Origin: Hemicordylus capensis
Lineage: Eukaryota > Chordata > Lepidosauria > Squamata > Cordylidae
Length of the DNA: 64,000 nucleotides
Assembly: GCF_027244095.1 (NCBI RefSeq)
Contig: NC_069658.1
Coordinates: forward strand, 267,724,687-267,788,686
Direction of reading: 5' to 3'
Part shown: positions 1 to 11,389 of the stretch, piece after piece
How positions within the stretch are numbered: the first letter of the stretch is position 1
How the letters are laid out: the number at the start of each line of letters is the position of its first letter
Notes under the pieces: model-generated
Database searches by the model: none
What the model was told of the DNA's origin: nothing
The model's input: the letters and a program-made list of their open reading frames with translations, nothing else
Made by a program: the position numbers and the translations under genes

Positions 1-1169
1 AGTTAGCTAATTACAGACCTTTTTTCTAATCTTCCATGGTTGGGCAAGGTGATTGAGTGGGTGGTGGCCTCTCAGCTCCAGGCAGTTTTGGATGATGCAG
101 ATTATCTAGACCCATTTCAAACCGGCTTTCGTGTGGGCTATGGGGTTGAGACTGCCTTGGTCGGCCTGATGGATGATCTTCAATTGGCTATTGACAGAGG
201 GAGTGTGACCCTGCTGATCCTTTTGGATCTCTCAGCAGCTTTTGATACCATCGACCATGGTTTCCTTCTGGACCACCTAAGGGAGGGAGGATTGGGTGGC
301 ACTGTTTTATAGTGGTCCCGTTCCTGTCTCTCTGATAGATTCCTGATGGTGTTGCTTGGAGACTGCTGTTCTACAAAGTGCAGAGTTCCACAAGGCTCCA
401 TACTCTCTCCAATACTCTTTAACATCTACATGAAACCGCTGGGAGGTACCATCAGGAAGTTTAGTGCAAGGTGTTATCAATATGCTAATGACACCCAGAT
501 CTACTTCTCCATGTCGACCTCCTCAGGAAATGGCAAATCTTTCCTAAAGAATTGCCTGGAGGTGGTAATGGGCTGGATGAGGGATAACAAACTGAAGTGG
601 AATCCAAATAAGGCGGAGGTACTGACTGTGAGGGTTTAGGACCCGAGAGATGGTTTAGATCTGCCTGTTCTGGATGGGGTTACACTCCCTCTGAAAGATC
701 AGGCACATAGCTTGGGATTGCTCCTGGATCCCAAACTCTCCCTGGTTTCTCAGGTTGAGGCAGTAGACAGGAGTACTTTTTATCAGCTTTGGCTGATAAG
801 TCAGTTATACCCATTTCTGAAGGTAAATGAACAGTGGTACATATGCTGGTAACCTCCAGGCTTGACTACTGTAATGCACTCTACATGGGGCTGCCTTTGT
901 ACGTAGTCCGGAAACTATAATTGGTACAGAATACAGCAGCCAGATTGGTCTCTTGGACAACCCGAAGGGACCACATACCACTGCTTTAAAAAGAACTGCA
1001 CTGGCTGCTGCTATGTTTCCAGGTGAAATATAAAGTGTTGGTTATTATCTATAAAGCCCTTAATGGCTTGGGCCCAGGGTATTTAAGAGAGCACCTTCTT
1101 TGTCATGAACCCTGCTGCCTATTTTGATCTTCTAGAGAGGTCTGGTTATGGTTGCCACCGACTTGTTTG
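1..1169 (+). mobile_element. L2-type LINE, reverse transcriptase part (split copy, left half)
   Basis: Conceptual translation in shifting frames gives the reverse transcriptase of a jockey-superfamily LINE: FQTGFR, LLDLSAAFDTIDHG, VPQGSILSPILFNIYMKPL and a YANDTQIYFS block where the usual catalytic motif is YADD. It is frameshifted and carries stops, so it is dead. The window opens inside the element. The copy is interrupted at about 1169 by an antisense L1 and resumes at 2214. I assign it to L2 rather than CR1 because related copies end in A/T-rich short repeats; the clade call is from memory. Confidence 0.85.
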
Positions 1170-2213
1170 TTTTGGGTTTTTATTTTATTTTATTTTTTAT
1201 AGTTTATTTATTTGTTAAGATAGTAAAAGAACAAAGCTTGATTACATCTCTTGAAATATAGAATAAGGTAAGACCTTTAAAGTGATTCAGAGATCAGGAA
1301 CAAGAAAACATTTGAAACATGGAAAAACGTACTAAAAGCAGGGGGGGGGGAGATAAGATTACTCCCACCTGTTGGTCTTAATGCAAGCATAATTACAATA
1401 GATATACAAGATAGATTACAACTCAAACCCAGATTTCGGGAACAAATGATGGCCTTGTCGAGTGTTAAAGTTTATAATAGGTTCCCAAACAAGCATGAAT
1501 GACTCTGTTGAAGCACTGTTCATACAAGCAGTAACCTTGGAGATAGAAGCATAATCCCATAATTTTAAAAACCAATCCTCTAAAGATGGAATCACCGAAG
1601 AGTGCCAGTTAGTAGCATATAAAATCCTAGCTGCCGTAATCATGTATAAAGATAACTCCGTACACATAATGGGAATGTAAGCTTTCATCATATTTAAAAG
1701 AAAGAGTTCTGGCAAAAAAGGGAATTTGATTTCCAAAATTTGCTCCATTTTAGAGTGAATTTGCTTCCAAAATGATTGGGCTTTGCTACAAGTCCACCAC
1801 ATATTAAAATGTCCCCGCTTGTTGGTTACATTTCCAACATTCCTTTGGGAAGCTATTATCTATCTTATTAATGATCAGTGGGGTCATATACCACCTGAAA
1901 AACATCTTATACCAGTTTTCCCTTAAATTATCACTTAAGGTAAATTTAATATTCTTGTTCCATTGATATTCCCAATCACAGATATCTATCATTCTGTTGA
2001 TATTCTTTATCCATTTTATCATACATTCTTTGATCTGCTCAGTTTCTGTCTCATATTTCCGTAAAAACTTGTATATCACACCCAACATATGATCAGTTTT
2101 CTGATTAATTAAATCTTCAAAATCAGTTAATTCTCTTCCCCCCTTGTCTTTGTAACTCTTTCTGCACAATTGAGCTGATCTGGAAATATTGGAGCCATGG
2201 AGGTTTTTGAGCT
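1170..2213 (-). mobile_element. 5'-truncated L1 LINE, ORF2 C-terminal end, inserted in L2
   Basis: On the minus strand two open stretches (about 2180-1804 and 1802-1416) read the L1 ORF2 C-terminal domain: KMFFRWYMTPLIINKI, ECWKCNQQAGTF, MWWTCSKAQSFWKQI. The poly-A tail appears as a T-rich run at 1170-1200. The insertion is flanked by a 10 bp target-site duplication with one mismatch, GACTTGTTTG (1160-1169) and GACCTGTTTG (2214-2223), so it postdates the surrounding L2. It is 5' truncated and coding-dead. Confidence 0.85.
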
Positions 2214-2520
2214 GACCTGTTTGGTGGCGACCCACGATCAGGCTTTCTCTGGGGCTGCCCCCGGGGCTTTGGAACATGCCCCTCTTGAAATAAGATCATC
2301 TCCTTCTCTGTTTGTTTTCAGGAAGATCCTCAAAACACATCTGTTCTCACAGGTTTTAACTAGAATTGATTTAAATTGTTTTAATAACAACATTTTATGA
2401 GATTGTTTTTATTGTCTTGTGGAATTTTAATCTGTTTTTACTTTTTATATTGTTTTAAATTCTGTACACCACCTAGAAATGTACATCTCTGGGGATAAAA
2501 ATATGATAAATAAAGAATAA
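2214..2520 (+). mobile_element. L2-type LINE, 3' end (right half of the split copy)
   Basis: Continues the L2 interrupted at 1169. It encodes the C-terminal tail (APLEIRSSPSLFVFRKIL, KTHLFSQ), then the 3' UTR ending in the A/T-rich run ATGATAAATAAAGAATAAATAAA that is typical of the family in this window. Confidence 0.85.
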
Positions 2521-3999
2521 ATAAATGGTGTGTGTGTGTCTGCATAGTCTGTCTTCTATATTCTGCTCATCCTGGAGCAGAAAAATCTACAGTAACTCCT
2601 GCTTTAATATTCTGTGTGTATGTACCCTAACTCATCTCACTCTCCATGGGGAAAATAATACATGTGGCTTTGGTAAAATAAAGGACCAGCCCACTTTGGT
2701 CAACTGGTAACTTGTCTAATCTCTTTGTTTAAGTTGGATTCTTCTGCATCTTGATTTTTATTTGCCTTATAATCATAAATTATTTCATTTTTCTTCATTT
2801 AAGCATGTTTCATTGATAATACTTTCATTTGCTGTCCTGTCACTTTTTTTTTGAAGTTGCTGTGACCATTATTCTTTGACAAGGTGTTTTGGGATCTGTT
2901 TTACCTTTCATTATGTGTGCTTCAGTAAAGTTTGTAAAATTTCCTAAGTATTGGTCTGGTGAATGTCTTTAGGCATCATGCATGCAAGAATCTCGGAAAG
3001 TAAGACTTCCTAGCTGCCTTGTCAAGACCTTCCGGGTATGCATTCTAATGAAGACCACTGTTCCAACAGGTCCCACCATCCTCATAAGTACCAGTTTTCC
3101 CTCACACTGAACTACCTCAGATATTTTGCAGTAATATTAAGCAAAGTGATAGCTCTCGTTATAAGATGATTTATAGGAGCAGCACTTGGCAAACATTATG
3201 ACCAAGAAACCTTTCTCTTATATGCTATGTGTACTCAGCAAAATATCAAAGCATAACAGCTGTACACTGTGCTAGGGATGGACTTGATGTGATGTGCAAT
3301 TTACATTGTCTCAATATGTTCAGCCTATATTTGAGATACTTACAGCCCTCCCCCTCAACTTAGCCTCTCCAACAAGTTCCCTGTTACTTCTATTGAGTCT
3401 TACCTGGGGTGCGCAGTTGGAAAGTGGTCTCCTTTCTCACTTTTTAGTTCTGCTACAGTTGTTGGTGTCTGTGTCATGAAGCTGGGTGGAAGAGTCTTTA
3501 AAAATGTTCTTCAGTTCTGTGGAGGTGTGAAGACTATCACTTCTGCCTCCCACATGTGGAGTTTTTTTGGACACCAAGGGAGCATCCTGAAGCTGGTTTG
3601 TATTCAATCAGTTCCCTCCCATTGACACCCTGAAACCTGCAGTGGTTCTGTGATGAAATTTCTAGAACCATAACTGACTTCTATAGCTCTGCAATGTTTA
3701 GGCTTGTTTCTCTCTGTCTTGGCAGCCTCTGGATGTTAACCTAGCCTAATTTAACTGGGAAGGTCAATGATTCTGGAGGCACAGGCCACGCATCTGAATG
3801 ACTCTTGAGGCTTCTCCCTTTACTTAAAGGATCTTACAGAAAGAACTAAAGTGGGGATGACTGCAATATCCCAGGGAACTTTCTCTTAAGAGTTTAAAGT
3901 ATTTTCTCCCAAGTGTTGATCAAGACCCAAAAGATATTCAGGTAATAAGTTTACTTCAGATACATTGAGGAGGCATACAGAGTTATGATAATTGTTATT
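2521..3999. other. No gene or clear repeat recognised
   Basis: About 1.5 kb of AT-rich, single-copy-looking sequence with only short ORFs. No exon of the expected upstream neighbour (ABHD6 in mammals) was recognised here. Confidence 0.4.
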
Positions 4000-4389
4000 T
4001 ATTTCATTTTATTCTATTTAGTATATTTATATACCGCCCCATACAAAAACGTCCCTGGGCCGTTCAAAAAATAAAACCAATTAAAACATTAACATAATTA
4101 AAACGATTTAAAATACAATAAAATCTCTAAAACCAAAGCTTTAAAACTATAAACTAAAAGCCTGACTGAACAGGCATGTTTGTAGGTCCTTCTTAACAAA
4201 ATTCAGAGAAGGGGGAAATACAATTTTGTTAGGAAGCGTTTTCAAGAATCCTGGGGCAACTCTAGAAAAGACCCGGTTTCGAATCGCCGCCAACCAAGCT
4301 GGTGACAACCACAACCAGACCTCCCCAGATGATCTTAACAGGCGGTGGGGTTGATGAAGACAGAAGCACTCTCTTAAGTACTTTGGACC
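4000..4389 (-). mobile_element. L2-type LINE 3' end
   Basis: Antisense L2 3' UTR (phrase like ATATACCGCCCCATACAAAA near 4029, then an A-rich tract) followed by the C-terminal coding tail up to about 4389, where similarity stops abruptly. Confidence 0.7.
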
Positions 4390-5168
4390 CCAGTCGTTTA
4401 TTGAAAACTGTACAATAAACAGGTACCTTGTTAACCAATAGTTGCTATTTCACATGAATAACAATACTGAGACTATGAACAGATGGGGAAAAAACCTCTC
4501 TTTCTATACCCTCCTTTTCGTTCACCCTCTCCTAACTATCCCTTCTTCTCCGACTCTCCTAACTGACAATGAATGTTTTTGTCCATCATACAGCATCTCC
4601 TGACCAAAAGCCTCTAGAGGCTAAGGCAACAGAGTTCTTGCTAGTCTTATAATGATCTATTATAATTAGAATAATGCTCTTGATTTAATCTTGTCGGAGG
4701 CATTCTTTATTGAGCACCTAAGAGCAACTTTATTGTGTGTGTGTGTGTGCTGGCTAATGCAGCTCTCCACTGGGTGCCCACCTGAAACATGGGGCGGGCT
4801 CTAATAGGGTGTGCCCTGCATTCAGGAGCTGCTGGACATCCGGGAGAAGCAGCTGAGCTCCCCCACCCCCTGCCTTGCTGCTGCCGCATGTCGCCTTCTT
4901 GGCTGCTTGCCTGGCTCCCAGGTTCCCCCTCCTTCCATCAGATGGGCTCCTGGCATGCGTACCTAAGGAGGGTATGCATGCACTGCTGGTGGAAGGAGGG
5001 TGGGCCTGGGGGCTGGGTGGAAGGAGGGGGAGGCAATTAGGGGCAGCAGTGACCATGGGGGCACCAGGCGGGTGGCCAGCTGGAGGAGAGAGGGGAATGT
5101 AGGGGGGAGTGAGTGGGGGTGAGTGCACATGTGAATGCATGTGCCGCTGTGGGTGGCACCACCACGAG
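4390..5168. other. Unrecognised sequence, right half GC-rich
   Basis: 4390-4740 is AT-rich with no match I recognise. 4740-5168 is GC-rich with a short (TG)n, polypurine stretches and overlapping ORFs on both strands that look like composition artefacts. It abuts a SINE and may be an unclassified GC-rich repeat. Confidence 0.3.
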
Positions 5169-5478
5169 TGAGGAGGCTGGTCTTATAGTAGCAAGCATGG
5201 TTTGTCCCCTTAGCTAAGCAGGGTCTGCCCCGGTTGCATATGAATGGGAGACTTGATGTGTGAGCACTGCAGGATAGTCCCCTCAGGGGATGAAGCCGCT
5301 CTGGGAAGAGCAGAAGTTTTCAAGTTCCCTCCCTGACAGCATCTCCAAGATAGGGCAGAGAGATATTTCTGCCTGCAACCTTGGAGATGCTGCTGCCAGT
5401 CTGTGTAGACAATACTGAGCTAGATGGACCAAGGGTCTGACTCTGTATATGGCAGCCTCCTATGTTCCTCTCCTTGCT
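5169..5478 (+). mobile_element. Composite SINE with 5S-rRNA-like head, nearly full length
   Basis: Head at about 5172-5255 holds AGCTAAGCAGGGTCTGCCC and, 20-odd bases on, GAATGGGAGAC, matching the box A to box C internal promoter of vertebrate 5S rRNA with about 1 base difference in spacing. Then comes the common body (CCTCAGGGGATGAAGCCGCT, CATCTCCAAGATAGGGC) and the tail ending near GGCAGCCTCCTATGTTCC. It is one of about nine copies in this window and serves as the reference copy. Confidence 0.8.
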
Positions 5479-6942
5479 TCCCCCCTGTTGAAACAGGTCA
5501 TTGTTTTATAAGCATGCCTGGCCCCTCAATTCAGCAAATCTCTCAAGACTGCTGTTCTGCTTCTCCTGCAGATCTGGTCTCCAGTTGCGCTTCGAGTTTC
5601 CTGTCCAATAACTTCAGCCATGAGCATCCGCCAGACTTTTCCCAGGGGTGTATGCAGCAAAGACTGCAGTTCTGTGCCCACTAATAACCCCACTGAATTC
5701 AGTGGGGCTGGGGAAGGGGGGTTACTGCCTCCTCCCCCCCCCGACACCTATGGGTTCAACAAAGTTTCAAATTGGCAAGATTTCAGTAAATTCCTCTGTA
5801 CCACTTTTAGCCTTTCTGAGTCTTATAAACTGGTAGTTCTGGTTGTGGAATTCCTGAAACCAGGTAATGTTTTCAACCATTTAACGTCTAGCTCTCCTAC
5901 TTTGATATTCCTTAATGACATATGTTCCCTGACTAGCAAAGGCTCAGTATTGGCATTCTGAGTGTCACACACAATTCTTTCTGGAGTGTTTGAACTTGCT
6001 CCCTATATTCTTGATGATCTATTTTCCAGCTCCAGTCAAACATTTACAGTGTTTCTGATCCCAGAGAAAGCAAAGTGGAAACTTTTATTTATGTCCATCG
6101 CTGAATCTACAGACAACCTACCATGTCTTCCAGGCATAAGAAAATATGGGGTGGAACCTAGTTAACACATATACATAAACTTGGTCCAAAAAATAAAATA
6201 AAATCTAGCCAGTTCTCTCTTTGATCACACACCAATCCACGAAACACTTCAAAAATGTGTGGATTCAGTGTTTGACTGCAGATTAGATGTTGTTTGAAGC
6301 TTGTATGCTTCATATTAAAAGCAAGCTTCCTTAAACAACTCTGATTTGAAAACTGCCCCTTGGCCAATGATGAGGTCGAATCCATATCCCACCCTAGGAG
6401 TCTCCAGTACCCTCTCTCTTTTCTTCCACGTATGTACCTGACCACTGCAGCTGAGAGGAAGCAAATAAGGAAGGAAGTCTTCTCCCTCTCCTCTGGTTCT
6501 AAGTGGTGGCCAGGAGGTATTGGGGCATGGGTTGGATGGGAGGAGAAGCAGCTGAATTCTCTTCATCTTGGATTAAAATCCAAGCTGGGCGCTTTCCAGA
6601 TTACACCCTGCAACAGTGTCACGACGAATCTCTGAAGTGTGCTTCCGCACTTCCTGTGTTGTGACACTGAAGTTCCTATGTTGACAGCAGGGTGCCGTTC
6701 ATATTTCTGACGCCTTGTTTTGAATTTAATCGCTGTGATATAGTGCTATGATGTCGTATATCCAGCGTAAAAAAGTTGCTGGTTTTTTTGGTTGTTCGTT
6801 TTCGCAGGACTGCTCCCCCTGCTGTTTACATTTTAAAAGTGATTTGCCTGAATGGAAGCATTTTGCTGCTGTTGAGTGGCTAACTGAAAAGTGCCCAAGA
6901 GAAGAATTTGGGGAGTTGTAATTCTGGCCTGTTATTTTAAAT
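5479..6942. other. No gene or clear repeat recognised
   Basis: About 1.5 kb with short ORFs only. Nothing resembles a known exon. Confidence 0.4.
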
Positions 6943-7080
6943 CAGGGATTCTCAACGTGTGGGTCCCCAGATGTAACTGGACTTCAACTCCCATAATTCC
7001 CAACCAAAGGCCACTGGGGCTGGGGATTATGGGAGTTGAAGTCCAATAACATCTGGGGACCCACACGTTGAGAAACCCTG
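6943..7080. mobile_element. Palindromic hAT-type MITE (138 bp)
   Basis: The element is almost entirely one inverted repeat, starting CAGGGATTCTCAACGTGTGG and ending with its complement ...CGTTGAGAAACCCTG. It is flanked by a perfect 8 bp TSD TTTTAAAT at 6935-6942 and 7081-7088. CAG...CTG ends with 8 bp TSDs are the hAT signature. No coding capacity, so it would need a transposase from elsewhere. Related copies lie at 19863, 29840 and 49303. Confidence 0.9.
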
Positions 7081-7088
7081 TTTTAAAT

Positions 7089-7596
7089 GAACATTAGAAA
7101 TCTCCGGGATTCATATATCTGAGCCAGGAAATATCTCTCTCAGCTGGTTTATTTCTGATTTAGTTTATATTTCTGGTTTAATGTATATTTATTTTGATTT
7201 GTTGCTACTTTTAAAGGGACAATGTTTTTAACTAGAAAGCAAGAAGCATTAACTAAAGATTAAATGGGAAAATGGGAGTACAATGTCATGGTACCACACA
7301 TCTTCTTTAATAAAACATTACTGAGGAGTCCCAGGAAAAGGCAGGCGCATGCAGGAAGTGGCCATCAGTTGCTCATAATGTGTTGCTCAGGTCTGGTGGG
7401 AGGGCAGCAGCAGCAGGTTCCAGGAGCTTCTCTGCCACAACCAGAGGACAGAATCTGGAAAAGACTTGGAGAATGAAAGTATGGTGGCTGACATTGTGAG
7501 GGTAGCAACATTGGTGAGATGTAGAAGTTTAGTCTAATCTACAATAGAAAGTTGAAGCCACCTCTGATATAGCAGTTCTCTGTGTGTGGCTGTATA
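7089..7596. other. No gene recognised
   Basis: About 500 bp of ordinary AT-rich sequence. The short ORF at 7264-7476 has no feature suggesting coding. Confidence 0.35.
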
Positions 7597-7757
7597 GGAA
7601 GCTGTAATATACCAAGTCAGACCACTGGTCCATCTAGCTCAGTATTGTCTGCACAGACTGGCAGCGGCTTCTCCAAGGTTCTCCAGTCTCTTTTAGCCCT
7701 ATCTTGGAGATGCCAGGGAGAGAACTTGGAACCTTCTGCATGCAAGCAGGCAGGTGA
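7597..7757 (-). mobile_element. Composite SINE fragment, body and tail only
   Basis: Antisense tail and body (TCCATCTAGCTCAGTATTGT, GCAGCGGCTTCTCCAAGGTT). The head is lost where a GC-rich element begins at 7758. Confidence 0.75.
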
Positions 7758-8215
7758 TAGGGATGTGCATGGAACCATGCAGGGAGGTTTGAAGGTGGCG
7801 GGGGTGCTGCTCAAAGGGCGGGGGAGGGTGCACTTACCCCTCCCGCTGCCTTCCCCCCACCGGCGTCCGCCTTCACCAAAGCCCATTGGGGCGGCAGTAC
7901 ACCTACCTACCGCCTGGATATAACCAGAAGCATCCAATGCACCTGCGCACAGCAGCGTGGGCACATTGTGTGCATGTGACTGCATGTTGGGCATGCGCCA
8001 GCACATGAGACACTTCCGGCGATATCAGGACAGTGGGGGCAACAGAGTGGCAGGGAGGCACGCTGCCACCCTGACAGGCCGCAAAAAAGAAGGACACCAG
8101 CAGGGGAAAAGTGGCGTGAGGGGTGAGTGCACCCTTAAAGTTAGACACACACACACCCCGCCATTGAAATGGCAGAACCGATGGTTCTTCAAACCTGTTC
8201 AGAGGTATGTGTGCT
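7758..8215. mobile_element. GC-rich hAT-like MITE, degraded copy
   Basis: Begins TAGGGATGTGCATGGAACC and has a GC-rich interior with the phrase GGGGGAGGGTGCACTTACCC, shared with 34704-35114. The right end is too diverged to place exactly. Confidence 0.55.
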
Positions 8216-8236
8216 TAATGGATTTGCATGGGGCTT

Positions 8237-8345
8237 AGGCAATGGTAAACCCCTCCTGTATTCTACCAAAGGCAACCACAGGGCTCGGTGGTCACCAGGA
8301 ATCAACACCGACTCGACAGAATACTTTACCTTCACCTTTATCCTC
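8237..8345 (+). mobile_element. tRNA-type SINE, 3' part (ACTCGAC-tailed family)
   Basis: Carries GGTAAACCCCTCCTGTATTC, ACCACAGGGCT, CACCGACTCGACAGAATACT and a short TTTACCT-like tail, shared by about seven copies here (compare the full copy at 37219). Confidence 0.75.
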
Positions 8346-8934
8346 CAAAGAGCTAAGGGCGGTGTATGTGGTCCCTCCCTGTTTTATTCTTCCTCCCTGT
8401 TTTATACAGCCATGTAAGGTAGTCTGGGCTGGTGGGGCAGGGTGGGGCGGGGGACATCACCCAGTGAACTTCGTGGCTGAATGTGGACTGAGAACTGTAC
8501 ATAACTATTAGAAGTATGACATTTAGACCCCTTACCACATTGGCTCCCTCGTCTAAATACGGAACTACTTTAATCATTGAGACTCCCATTGGAGGGCCTG
8601 CTCTCTGTTCTGCTGTTCCATGAGATCAGGCTGATGAGTACAAGGGAGGGAATACAGCCACTTCCCTTTTGTGACAGCTCTTTTAGCTACTGTTTTGCAA
8701 GGCTCCAGGAGGGAGCATGATTTGGCTTTGGAGGAGTCTGAGGTGGGGCTTGTGCATTTCATTAAGGGTCTCCTAGCGTTCCCCTCACAATTAAAGCACA
8801 GGTTCTAGGTTAAACATTCTAATAGGTTATAATAAGTTGTAAAACACTATATAGGCCTGGGTTTTAAAACAGGACTATAACTATTACTTTTAAAGTCCTT
8901 AATGGTTTGGGCCCAAGATACCTGAAGGACTGCC
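8346..8934. other. Mostly unrecognised; small L2 remnant at right end
   Basis: No gene. About 8880-8938 encodes KVLNGLGPRYLKDCLL, a short L2 LINE remnant directly abutting the next repeat. Confidence 0.4.
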
Positions 8935-9102
8935 TGCTAACTGAGCAAAGAGGCACGTTTTAAAAGTAGTGATTCTCTTTAATTAGCAGGGGGAGAGCAA
9001 CTGGCCTTATCCATCCCCAGCACAGCATCCCTCCAGTGGCTGTTGCTGGTGTCTATCTTATGTTTCTTTTTTAGATTGTGAGCCCTTTGGGGACAGGGAG
9101 CC

Positions 9103-9149
<47 letters not shown>

Positions 9150-9205
9150 TAAGCCACTTTGGGAGCTTTTATTGAAAAGCGGTGTATAAATATTCATCGT
9201 ATTCA
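8935..9205 (+). repeat. Unclassified interspersed repeat, copy 1 of 3
   Basis: Starts CTGCTAACTGAGCAAAGAGG, ends with TTTTATTGAAAAGCGGTGTA and TATTCAT-type repeats, with GATTGTGAGCCCTTTGGGGA in the middle. Copies at 17328 and 39262 begin at the same point. The first 60 bases can fold back (CTGCTAA...TTAGCAG). The 3' end resembles LINE-derived tails, so it may be a SINE mobilised by a resident LINE; family name unknown to me. Confidence 0.65.
9103..9151. repeat. (TTTA)n microsatellite
   Basis: About twelve uninterrupted TTTA units inside the repeat above. Confidence 0.95.
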
Positions 9206-9519
9206 TAAGGTTTACAATGTGATTTTTATTGAATTTTATTGTATTTTAACTTTTGAAAACTGCCTTGGGATGCTTTATGAAAGGTGGTATAAATAATTAA
9301 ATACTAAGACTGGGTGGAATTTTTCTGTTTTAGAAGGGCTGAGACCACATCATTGATTGCCCTTCACGTTTTTAATTACCATGCACACAAAGCATGACCC
9401 CAGTAAAACCATAATGCTTTAAATATCTGTTTCTCCGATGCTCAAGTATGCCATGCATACCTACCATTTTAAAAAGGAAGAAGCACTTACCATTTCAACA
9501 TTTGGGTTGGAACCGGTTG
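9206..9519. other. No gene recognised
   Basis: AT-rich sequence with no supported feature. Confidence 0.35.
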
Positions 9520-10255
9520 GAACCATTTGGCTGAGGCAGTGGCCAGGGGTGCTTTCTATCAGCTCCGGCTGATATGCCAGCTGCGCCCATTTCTCGAGAT
9601 CAATGACCTCAAAACAGTGGTACATCTGCTGGTAACCTCCAGACTTGACTTCTGTAATGCACTCTACGTGGGGTTGCCTTTGTACATAGTCCGGAAACTT
9701 CAGTTGGTTCAGAATGCGGCAGCCAGGTTGGTCTCTGGGTCATCTCGGAGAGACCACATTACTCCTTTGCTGATGGAGCTACACTGGCTGCCAATAGGTT
9801 TCCGGACAAAATACAAAGCGCTAGTTATAACTTACACAGCCCTAAACAGCATAGGCCCTGGGTATTTAAGAGACTGTCTTCTTCACTACGAGCCCCACCG
9901 CCCATTGAAGTCATCTGAGGAGGTCTGTCTCCAGTTACCGCCAACTCGTTTGGTGGCTACACAGAGACAGACCTTCTCAGTTGCTGCCCCGAGATTGTGG
10001 GATGCGCTCCCTGCTGAGATACAATCCTCCCCATCTCTGGCAATTTTCAAAAAACACCTGAAAACCCATCTTTTTGCCCAAGCTTTCTCAGCTTCCTAAA
10101 AATTTTTAAGGTTTTAATCTCTGGTTTATTTTTAAATTGTTAAATTGTTTTTAAATTTTTTGTAAATGTTTTTAACTGGTTTTATGTTGCTGTTAACCAT
10201 CCAGAGACTAAAGTTTGGAGCAGTGTACAAATTTGATAAGGAAATAACGAAATAA
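9520..10255 (+). mobile_element. L2-type LINE, 3' third with open C-terminal frame
   Basis: A 190-codon open stretch (9527-10099) encodes the RT C-terminal region: FYQLRLICQLRPFLEI, DFCNALYVGLPL, VQNAAARLVSGSSRRDHITP, APRLWDALPAEIQSSPSL, KTHLFAQAF. The 3' UTR ends in short ACGAAATAAAG-like repeats. The open frame suggests relatively recent insertion, but the 5' two thirds are absent. Confidence 0.9.
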
Positions 10256-10261
10256 AGAAAT

Positions 10262-10687
10262 TGTTAATAGAGACAGCGTGTGAGCCTGTATGATGTAACC
10301 AATAAAACTATAAAATGTGCTAATATGAGAATAATTAAGGATGAGGGGGAGGGATTGGCCTAAAAGGCAATCATCCAAGTTATATGAGGTTGTGGGTAAA
10401 ATTATCACCATGATCATGTAATCATCCAGCTGCTTCCAGGGTGTCCAGTTCTAAATAGAGATCTGGTTTGTCAGGAGGATGTGGAAACTTTGATGCATAT
10501 GCATTTTTGCCCACTGAATTTTAGATTGCCAAAGACACAAGTGCTATCTCTAATATATCTTATGGAAGACACATCCCTCTCTTTCATAATCTTGCCTCTT
10601 TACAGTATAACACCTTTTTAAAAGTGGCACTCCCATGTAATTAATAATAATGGTTTATACCTCTGAGTTTATGATTGTTTCTGCCTT
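10262..10687. other. Unrecognised; possible old LINE remnant
   Basis: Around 10430-10640 a + strand reading gives CPVLNRDLVCQEDVETLMHM, which resembles a LINE C-terminal zinc-knuckle region. Too degraded to classify. Confidence 0.25.
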
Positions 10688-10775
10688 TACTGCTTTGCTA
10701 ATGGAATACAGGAGGCTGCCCTCCTATTGAATCAGCCATTGGGCCATCTAGCTCAATACTGAACATTTTCCCAGT
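10688..10775 (-). mobile_element. Composite SINE tail fragment
   Basis: Antisense tail with GGCCATCTAGCTCAATACTG. The body is missing. Confidence 0.6.
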
Positions 10776-10861
10776 GCCAAGATATTAAACTCAGCCCTAC
10801 CTAATCAATTGCATGAGTCAGCACAGAGTCCTTCACTTCCAACACCCCCTCTCGATGTCTC

Positions 10862-11372
10862 GTGTCTCAGTTCACAAGATTCATTTTCTCTCTCAGTTTT
10901 TCAAAGCAGGGTCTTGGTAGTGGCTTAGTGAGTAGATCTGCAAGCATTTCATTTGTTGGCCAGTAGATCGGCTTGATTAGTCCATCCTTTTGCAGGTTTC
11001 TCACTACATGGTACTTCACATCAATATGCTTGGTACGCCTCTTTACATCTTCTTGTTTGGAGAGTTGAATGAAGCTTTGGTTGTCTTCATACACTGGTAC
11101 GGGCTGTGGTACATCTATACTGAGATCCTTCAGTAGTTGACACAGCCATTGTATCTCGTGACAGCCCTGTGCAGCTGATACATATTCTGCTTCAGTGGTT
11201 GATGATGCGGTTATGGCTTGCTTGGTGCTTGACCAGCTTATCGCTCCATCTCCATAGAAAATTATGTGACCACTGGTGGATTTCCTTTCTGTTAGGTCTC
11301 CACCCTAGTCTGCATCTACATATGCTTCTAATTTTGGTTGACTACTAGCTGGTAGCTTGAGTTTGGACTAGA
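10862..11372 (-). mobile_element. Ty1/copia LTR retrotransposon fossil, RNase H end of pol
   Basis: The minus strand encodes the C-terminal RNase H domain of a Ty1/copia pol: YEDNQSFIQLS, RTKHIDVKYH, NEMLADLLTKPLPRP are diagnostic of the family. Only this end of pol is present; no LTR, integrase or gag part is seen next to it, so it is a broken fossil. Copia elements are a minor class in vertebrate genomes. Confidence 0.85.
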
Positions 11373-11389
11373 CAAGTGTGCTGCATTAA

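Noticed and set aside
5202-5260. A 5S rRNA gene
   Set aside because: Only the internal promoter part resembles 5S rRNA and it is fused to a SINE body present in many copies.
9527-10099. 190-codon + strand open frame as a host gene
   Set aside because: Matches the conserved L2 RT C-terminus repeated many times in this window.
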